This document shows, piece after piece, positions 61,699-64,000 of a stretch of 64,000 nucleotides of DNA. The notes below the pieces were generated by a model. The model was not told the DNA's origin. It did not search any database and saw only the letters and a program-made list of their open reading frames with translations. This DNA comes from an uncultured Dorea sp. GTDB lineage: Bacteria; Bacillota; Clostridia; Lachnospirales; Lachnospiraceae. Location: assembly GCA_910588745.1 (NCBI GenBank), contig CAJURK010000009.1, positions 1 to 64,000 of the forward strand, written 5' to 3'. Position 1 is the first letter of the stretch; each line of letters starts with the position of its first letter. The position numbers and the translations under genes were made by a program.

Positions 61699-63438
61699 TT
61701 ACCATGTCACATCATCCTCAAATTCCACCAGGGATGGGTCTAACGGCTCCTCCTGGAATACATTTACCATATAGTTATTCACTTTGCTGCGCATATCGCG
61801 GCGGGATACGGTACGCGGATCCATTAGGTCGTGTTCTACCCAGATTAGATGAATGCCCTTCTCTCTGGCCTGCTCGTCAAAAAGCCCCTGGAGCCCGCTC
61901 ATAGTCTTACAGCACACATGCTGATACATAATTACGATCTCTACATTGAATTCTTCCACCTGCTTCCACAGCTCTTCTAACACGTGAACATGGCCGCCGT
62001 TGGTATGCTTGCGCATAACCATCCGCTCATACAGCCGAGCCAGATCGCGGATCGCCTCTTCCTTATCGTCCGTATTGAGCATCTTGGTAAAGTTTAAGCT
62101 CTCCATTTCTACCAGAACTCCGATTCCCCAGCAATTCTGGAGCCAATTGGAGAAATTCGCGTAATAGTGGGCGGGACAGCTCCATACGATCGCACGGTGC
62201 CGAATCGGCGCACGATAAGGATTCATCTTCTTTTCATACGCTTTCATCATGATCCTGTCAACCTTTTTGAAGGACTTGCTGGTTCGGGGATTCAGGCCGC
62301 CGTCCATCTCATAGCTCCACTTGCGGAACAGTTCATATGCCGAACCAATAACCTGCGGATACGGCGTCTTATTCACTTCCCATTTATTCATCTCATAGTT
62401 CGTCTGCTCATTGAACCTGCGGATTACCTTGAAGTAATGATCCCAGTCCCAGGTCTCCCCGGTAAGTTCCTCTACCCATTGAATACAACGCTTCATATCC
62501 TCCGCGCCGCAGTCCACCGTATCCTCATCGTCATACCGCACAGGCAGCGTAAGCGGATAAGTCGGCAGTTTAAAACGCCGGTCCTGATAAGAAGTCGCCA
62601 TATCCGAGCCGTCGCAGGGCGTCGAGGTAGAGATAAATCCCAGTCCGCAGTGAGGAAGCGCATCCATAATCGCCGCACCGCACTCGGACGTCGGCACCGG
62701 ACAAGTATCCGACGGCAGGCCGAAGCTCTCTACCGCATCGATGTAAGGAATACATACCAACTGGTCAATCTCCGACACCATAAATACCGGCATCAACTGA
62801 TACGGAATTCCTTCCAGATTTGGAAATCCAGCCATCATCTGACTCATGGTCATCTCGTCAAACAGAAGCAGCTTCTTCCTTATTTTCTCATTATTCCCTA
62901 GTCTTTCATCTGCCATAAGAAGGGTCGCAATCGTGTCCGCCCCGTACCGAAACATCGGCAGGAACAGCTCGTTGGCAATCGTTACATGAGGTCCTCTAAG
63001 ACCCAGGTTATTCCGGTCTGCAAAAGCGGGAAGAGCCAGATAGGAGCTGAGCCACCGATATTCAAACAAGCCTTCCGCAAGGGAAACGGGGTCTTTCATC
63101 ACCATCCCCATCATCACGCCCCAGGTCTTCAGCCAACCGGCAAAGTCCCTGGCCGTACTCTCGATTCCTTTCCATTCCCTCCGGGTAAAGGCAATCTTTC
63201 CCGAACGGTACAGCCGTCCCAAGTGTTTCTCCCCATTGATCAGAAGGTCGAGCCGTTCTTTTCCCGACATGACGGCAACGGTACGCGCCTCGTCTGCAAT
63301 CCGCTCCTTCGCCTCCTTCATATCCTTCTTGAGTCTGCCGCCCACGTCCTTCCAGTCAACTTCCAAAATCAATTCTTTCCATATCTTTAAATCCTGGGGG
63401 ACATTTTTCTTTGCCCATTTGAGATTATTCTTCAGCAT
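61699..63438 (-). CDS. 2-hydroxyacyl-CoA dehydratase family subunit (HgdB-like), long form
   Basis: This 579-aa protein of the dehydratase/benzoyl-CoA reductase family is longer than the usual 380-430 aa, with about 130 extra N-terminal residues. Cysteines suited to a [4Fe-4S] site lie in PSDTCPVPTSECG and YQHVCCKTM. Family motifs are FDEMTMSQMMAG and SAYELFRKWSYEM. It would eliminate water from a 2-hydroxyacyl-CoA with the activator; the substrate is not defined. The gene overlaps the next subunit by 14 bp. Confidence 0.9.
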   Translation of the reverse strand: MLKNNLKWAKKNVPQDLKIWKELILEVDWKDVGGRLKKDMKEAKERIADEARTVAVMSGKERLDLLINGEKHLGRLYRSGKIAFTRREWKGIESTARDFAGWLKTWGVMMGMVMKDPVSLAEGLFEYRWLSSYLALPAFADRNNLGLRGPHVTIANELFLPMFRYGADTIATLLMADERLGNNEKIRKKLLLFDEMTMSQMMAGFPNLEGIPYQLMPVFMVSEIDQLVCIPYIDAVESFGLPSDTCPVPTSECGAAIMDALPHCGLGFISTSTPCDGSDMATSYQDRRFKLPTYPLTLPVRYDDEDTVDCGAEDMKRCIQWVEELTGETWDWDHYFKVIRRFNEQTNYEMNKWEVNKTPYPQVIGSAYELFRKWSYEMDGGLNPRTSKSFKKVDRIMMKAYEKKMNPYRAPIRHRAIVWSCPAHYYANFSNWLQNCWGIGVLVEMESLNFTKMLNTDDKEEAIRDLARLYERMVMRKHTNGGHVHVLEELWKQVEEFNVEIVIMYQHVCCKTMSGLQGLFDEQAREKGIHLIWVEHDLMDPRTVSRRDMRSKVNNYMVNVFQEEPLDPSLVEFEDDVTW

Positions 63439-64000
63439 CGCGGCCGCCTCCTCCCTTTTGGATACGCTTAATCTCCAAAGATTCTACAAACGCCTGCATC
63501 CGGGTACGCAGTTGTCCGGAAGACCGGGCGTTATAAGGCCGGTCAATAGAAAGCACTGGATGATGATACTCCGTCTCCTGAATATGACTGGCCAGAGCGC
63601 GCTCAAACGCCCAGAAATCGCAGAATTTAATCTGCTCGAAAATAATTCCCTCGGCGTTATACTCCCTGGCGAGACGATCCGCCGTCTCCCTGCGCTGCGA
63701 AATCTTTTCATTGCTCATAAAACGCGGACACTCGGATACCTGCAGATAATGCCGGCATACCTGCGTAAGCGCGTCTTCCTCATCATTTAAAACAATCTCT
63801 TCCCGTCCCGGCGTAGAACCGAAACAAAACCGGTCGGCTGCGATAAACGCTCCCGCATCCTCAATCAGCTTCGTCAAACCCAGGTCGTCCACTTCGCTAC
63901 CCACCAGCGCAACTCTTGCGCGGTACCATGGTTTCGGGTCAGGCTTACGGGTCTTAATCTCCGCCAGCGTCTTCTTAAGTTTGTCTAATATTAGATACTT
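63425..64000 (-). CDS. 2-hydroxyacyl-CoA dehydratase family subunit (HgdA-like), partial
   Basis: The C-terminal 191 codons are present; the gene runs off the window. The visible segments RARVALVGSEVDDLGL, EQIKFCDFWAFERALA and HHPVLSIDRPYN match the C-terminal part of dehydratase or benzoyl-CoA reductase subunits. One cysteine in IKFCDFW is the expected cluster ligand. The reading frame is open to 64000, so the internal GTG at 63904 is not the start. It overlaps the HgdB-like gene. Confidence 0.88.
   Translation of the reverse strand, partial: KYLILDKLKKTLAEIKTRKPDPKPWYRARVALVGSEVDDLGLTKLIEDAGAFIAADRFCFGSTPGREEIVLNDEEDALTQVCRHYLQVSECPRFMSNEKISQRRETADRLAREYNAEGIIFEQIKFCDFWAFERALASHIQETEYHHPVLSIDRPYNARSSGQLRTRMQAFVESLEIKRIQKGGGGRDAEE

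Noticed and set aside
63425..63904. Independent small gene starting at GTG 63904
   Set aside because: The same frame is open to the window end and encodes conserved dehydratase sequence upstream, so it is the 3' part of a longer gene.

Overview
The window looks like a chromosomal segment of an anaerobic, low-to-mid GC Firmicute, most likely a gut Lachnospiraceae or a close clostridial relative. The grounds are the gdpP-rplI-dnaB and rpsF-ssb-rpsR operons, MutS2, strong AGGAGG ribosome binding sites, a 2x[4Fe-4S] ferredoxin, a class B sortase, two phosphotransferase (PTS) operons, a 2-hydroxyacyl-CoA dehydratase locus and several Clostridia-type DUF families (DUF951, DUF5685, DUF4230). I cannot name the species. 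All family calls come from reading the sequence and from memory; no database search was run.

Layout. 0-7.7 kb: mutS2 with a response regulator/histidine kinase pair; an orphan protein resembling the N-terminal part of the D-proline reductase proprotein PrdA; a lone sugar-type binding lipoprotein; a ferredoxin. 7.7-23.4 kb: housekeeping genes, namely gdpP-rplI-dnaB, galE, a sugar nucleotidyltransferase, argD, rpsF-ssb-rpsR, DUF951 and a class B sortase on the minus strand, then a plus-strand group (zinc ribbon, DUF5685, J-domain protein, topoisomerase III). 23.4-30.5 kb: a mannose-family PTS operon with two SIS-domain deglycase-like enzymes and two GntR regulators, resembling the glucoselysine/fructoselysine gfr system. 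30.7-32.9 kb: a chimeric glycosidase joining the front of a GH125 alpha-mannosidase to the back of a GH2 beta-mannosidase. 33.2-37.5 kb: tRNA-Cys, a LUD-domain protein, a PucR/CdaR regulator broken by a small palindromic insertion, coaBC and a nitroreductase. 37.8-47 kb: KtrB/KtrA potassium uptake with a coupled small ORF, a hemerythrin-REC protein, and a hybrid kinase / REC-HD-GYP-GGDEF / HPt phosphorelay. 47-50.8 kb: an EEP phosphohydrolase, an FAD oxidoreductase and a free-standing RarA C-terminal domain. 50.8-57.1 kb: a lactose/cellobiose-family PTS operon with a GH4 phospho-glycosidase and a LicR-type PRD activator. 57.5-60.8 kb: paired DUF4230 membrane proteins, a His-rich protein plus CooT, and an orphan acetyl-CoA-synthase-like domain. 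60.9-64 kb: a 2-hydroxyacyl-CoA dehydratase activator and two dehydratase subunits, the last running off the window.

The main themes are sugar and glycated-compound uptake by PTS, anaerobic electron chemistry (ferredoxin, dehydratase, nickel handling) and cyclic dinucleotide signalling (GdpP and KtrA for c-di-AMP, the GGDEF/HD-GYP protein for c-di-GMP). A family of roughly 75-110 bp imperfect palindromes (four copies, all at gene 3' ends) is scattered through the window. The strongest oddities are the GH125-GH2 chimera, the orphan PrdA N-terminal-like and ACS-domain-like proteins, the interrupted PucR-type regulator and a 75-bp tandem repeat that keeps one reading frame open.
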